NCBI RefSeq assembly: GCF_030676955.1
Contig: NZ_JAUUUU010000002.1
Location: 248,001 to 312,000 of the forward strand
Direction of reading: 5' to 3'
From: Porticoccus litoralis
GTDB taxonomy: Bacteria > Pseudomonadota > Gammaproteobacteria > Pseudomonadales > Porticoccaceae
Length of the DNA: 64,000 nt
The notes under the pieces were generated by a model. The model saw only the letters and a list, made by a program, of their open reading frames with translations, was not told the DNA's origin and ran no database searches. Within the stretch, counting starts at the first letter, position 1, and each line of letters begins with the position of its first letter. Shown piece after piece: positions 62,510 to 64,000 of this stretch. Position numbers and translations under genes: made by a program.

Positions 62510-63317
62510 GCATCGCATGAGAAAACCTGCCATCGCATTAATCGGGTTCTGTCTTTGCATCACGTTGCCTGCTAACGCGGATACCCGACAGGCAGCGGAA
62601 TCACCACATTTGAACACACTGGCGATCGAGCAATCTGCAACAGAACGTATCGACTCTCAGACGTTTCGTGCTGACCAGTGGGGATTAGATGAATCGGAAT
62701 GGCAGCGCTACCAATCCTTGTTGCAGGGTATCCGGGGCAGCGTGAGTCCTGCGACCTTGTCACCTCTTGAAGTGCTGGGCATCCACGCCCGCAGTGCAGA
62801 TGAGCGTCGGCGCTACGCTGAACAGTGGGCAGTGATGATGCGTGACGATGCCGAGCGCATCCTGGCGTTTCAGCGGGCTTACGACGACGCCCAGCGGCGT
62901 CTGTTCCCCAACGGTTTATTGATCGACCCGGGTGTTGCAGCGTCCACCAAGCCGGATCAAGGTCTGGCTGGAAAATTCGTGTGGCAGTCGTCGGACCGGG
63001 TGTTGTTCTTTACCGATACCCAATGCCCCACCTGTGATGCGGTGCTGGAGCGATTGGTCAGCCAGATCACACAGTTCTCCGGCATCGATCTGTACCTGAT
63101 CGATGTGTTTGCCGGTGAGGAATCCCGCATACGTGAATGGGCGGCCTCGAAACAGATCAATCCCCAATGGGTGAGCGAGCACAAGATTACCCTGAACATC
63201 GACGCCGGTGCGCTAGGTAAGGTCTCCGTACATACGGGGCTGCAAGGACAAGATTTGCCCGTACTGATACTGCGGCGGGATGATCGCTTGATGCCCTTGC
63301 CGGTATCACGATTTTAG
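62493..63317 (+). CDS. PFL_4693 family conjugative element protein
   Basis: About 274 residues of the TIGR03759 family. A signal peptide (MRKPAIALIGFCLCITLPANA, from an inner Met at 62517) precedes a helical region and a thioredoxin-like domain with the CxxC motif CPTC (in DTQCPTCDAVLERL). It is probably a periplasmic redox or assembly factor of the conjugation machinery. Start choice (62493, 62499 or 62517) is uncertain; 62493 is listed because AGGT lies just before it. It overlaps the preceding gene. Confidence 0.85.
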   Translation: MKMAIEHRMRKPAIALIGFCLCITLPANADTRQAAESPHLNTLAIEQSATERIDSQTFRADQWGLDESEWQRYQSLLQGIRGSVSPATLSPLEVLGIHARSADERRRYAEQWAVMMRDDAERILAFQRAYDDAQRRLFPNGLLIDPGVAASTKPDQGLAGKFVWQSSDRVLFFTDTQCPTCDAVLERLVSQITQFSGIDLYLIDVFAGEESRIREWAASKQINPQWVSEHKITLNIDAGALGKVSVHTGLQGQDLPVLILRRDDRLMPLPVSRF

Positions 63318-63365
63318 CGGGCGCCGGTCATTGCGAATTGGCCGATCATACCTTGCGTCATCGGT

Positions 63366-63890
63366 TTGCTGTGGTGGTCGACGGCCGCGCAGTCGCAATC
63401 CGTGCCAGTGGGGTATCAGCAAGTCGCGAGCGAATACGGCCTGCCTCCGGGCCTGCTCTACGCGGTGGCCTTGACCGAGAGCGGACAAAGCTCGCTCAGC
63501 GGTGGACAGTTCCGCCCCTGGCCGTGGGCGCTCAATATTGATGGGGAAGGACACTATTTCCCGTCGCGCCAGATGGCATGGCGGGCCCTGCAGGCGGTGT
63601 TGACCCAAACGAAAACTTCGGTGGATATCGGGCTGATGCAAATCAGTTGGCGTTACCACCGTTCAGTCCTGGGATCATCCTGGCAAGCGCTGGATCCCTA
63701 CCACAACCTGCGTGTGGCCGCCGCGATCCTGCGCGACTGCTTCGTCGAGCACGGCCACTGGATTCAAAGCGCTGGCTGCTATCACGCACCCAACGATCCT
63801 GCCCGAGCTGATCGCTATGGTCACCGGGTCAAGGCGCACTGGAGGCGGTTGACCGATACATCACAGGAGGAAGGCCTTGAGAATCCGTAA
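63366..63890 (+). CDS. Lytic transglycosylase of the conjugation block
   Basis: A 174-residue or slightly longer SLT-type lysozyme-fold protein: catalytic Glu in YAVALTESGQSSLSGG, then MQISWRYHRS and AAAILRDCF as in type IV secretion transglycosylases. It opens peptidoglycan for the mating pore. The start is unclear: TTG 63366 gives an incomplete signal peptide, while upstream in-frame sequence (NWPIIPCVIGLLWWSTAAQS) would give a complete one but has no usual start codon. It overlaps the last gene by 14 bases. Confidence 0.85.
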   Translation: MLWWSTAAQSQSVPVGYQQVASEYGLPPGLLYAVALTESGQSSLSGGQFRPWPWALNIDGEGHYFPSRQMAWRALQAVLTQTKTSVDIGLMQISWRYHRSVLGSSWQALDPYHNLRVAAAILRDCFVEHGHWIQSAGCYHAPNDPARADRYGHRVKAHWRRLTDTSQEEGLENP

Positions 63891-64000
63891 ACAACGATTG
63901 TTGCCAGCCTTCGTGCTCGGGCTGGTCATGAACTCTTCCGCATTGGCTGAGCTGGCGGTGATTTATGACAGTGGCCAGACCCGGCCCTTAGCGCCGTTAC
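63877..64000 (+). CDS. PFL_4695 family conjugative element protein, 5' part
   Basis: The first about 41 residues of a protein of the TIGR03765 family: TTG at 63877 behind AGGAGGAAGGCC, signal peptide (LLPAFVLGLVMNSSALA), then AELAVIYDSGQTRPLAPL. The rest is beyond the window. It overlaps the transglycosylase end. Position after PFL_4693 and the transglycosylase matches the PFGI-1 transfer block. Confidence 0.8.
   Translation, partial: MRIRKQRLLPAFVLGLVMNSSALAELAVIYDSGQTRPLAPL

Noticed and set aside
1..64000. CRISPR arrays
   Set aside because: No regularly spaced repeats with unique spacers seen; repeats found are single tandem or inverted pairs.

Overview
The window is chromosomal DNA from a gammaproteobacterium of the Pseudomonadales/Cellvibrionales kind. 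The evidence is gene order: corB-like, ccsA-like, ffh, rpsP-rimM-trmD-rplS, xerD-dsbC-hom-thrC, holC-pepA-lptFG and a PHA granule cluster with a PhaD-like regulator all follow the arrangement known from Pseudomonas and its marine relatives. Genus cannot be fixed from sequence reading alone. About 48.7 kb of core chromosome is followed by the left end of an integrated mobile element that runs off the right edge.

Core, 1-19.8 kb: end of a NUDIX CoA pyrophosphatase, a DUF1289 protein, a CNNM/CorC-type membrane protein and a CcsA-like protein on the minus strand, then ffh and the ribosomal operon rpsP-rimM-trmD-rplS with a clear promoter and terminator. Next come xerD, dsbC, hom-thrC, a HopJ-family protein, divergent ppk1 and CYTH genes, the fatty-acid oxidation pair fadJ-fadI, and recJ.

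19.8-31.6 kb: a strikingly AT-rich single gene for an OLD-like ATPase-TOPRIM protein (a defence candidate), an oleate hydratase, a glutamine amidotransferase-like protein, a tandem pair of unknown 123-residue paralogues, the ABC-F ATPase uup, and tesA divergent from the ybbA-ybbP type exporter.

31.6-35.6 kb: a copper resistance module. copA-copB on the minus strand faces a CueR-like regulator plus an SO_0444-type metal efflux permease on the plus strand. Both promoters have the stretched 19-bp spacer typical of MerR-family control.

35.7-48.4 kb: prfB with its programmed +1 frameshift, lysS, valS, an acidic unknown, holC, pepA, lptF-lptG, an RDD protein, and a phasin / PhaD-like regulator / PHA-system protein cluster.

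48.6-64 kb: an integrative conjugative element of the PFGI-1/SPI-7 class. Its left boundary is a 3' fragment of tRNA-Leu(CAA), followed by a tyrosine integrase, two small HTH proteins, a LexA/CI-type repressor facing a Cro/YdaS-like protein, and then ParB, DUF2857, STY4528-type replication protein, PFL_4669, an actin-like ParM, STY4534/DUF3577, RadC, DUF6573, a second integrase-like protein, and the start of the conjugation block (PilL, PFL_4693, lytic transglycosylase, PFL_4695). Points of interest here are three consecutive gene leaders whose Shine-Dalgarno sequence is locked in a hairpin, a roughly 1-kb non-coding stretch with long imperfect repeats, and ParM where this class usually carries ParA/DnaB.
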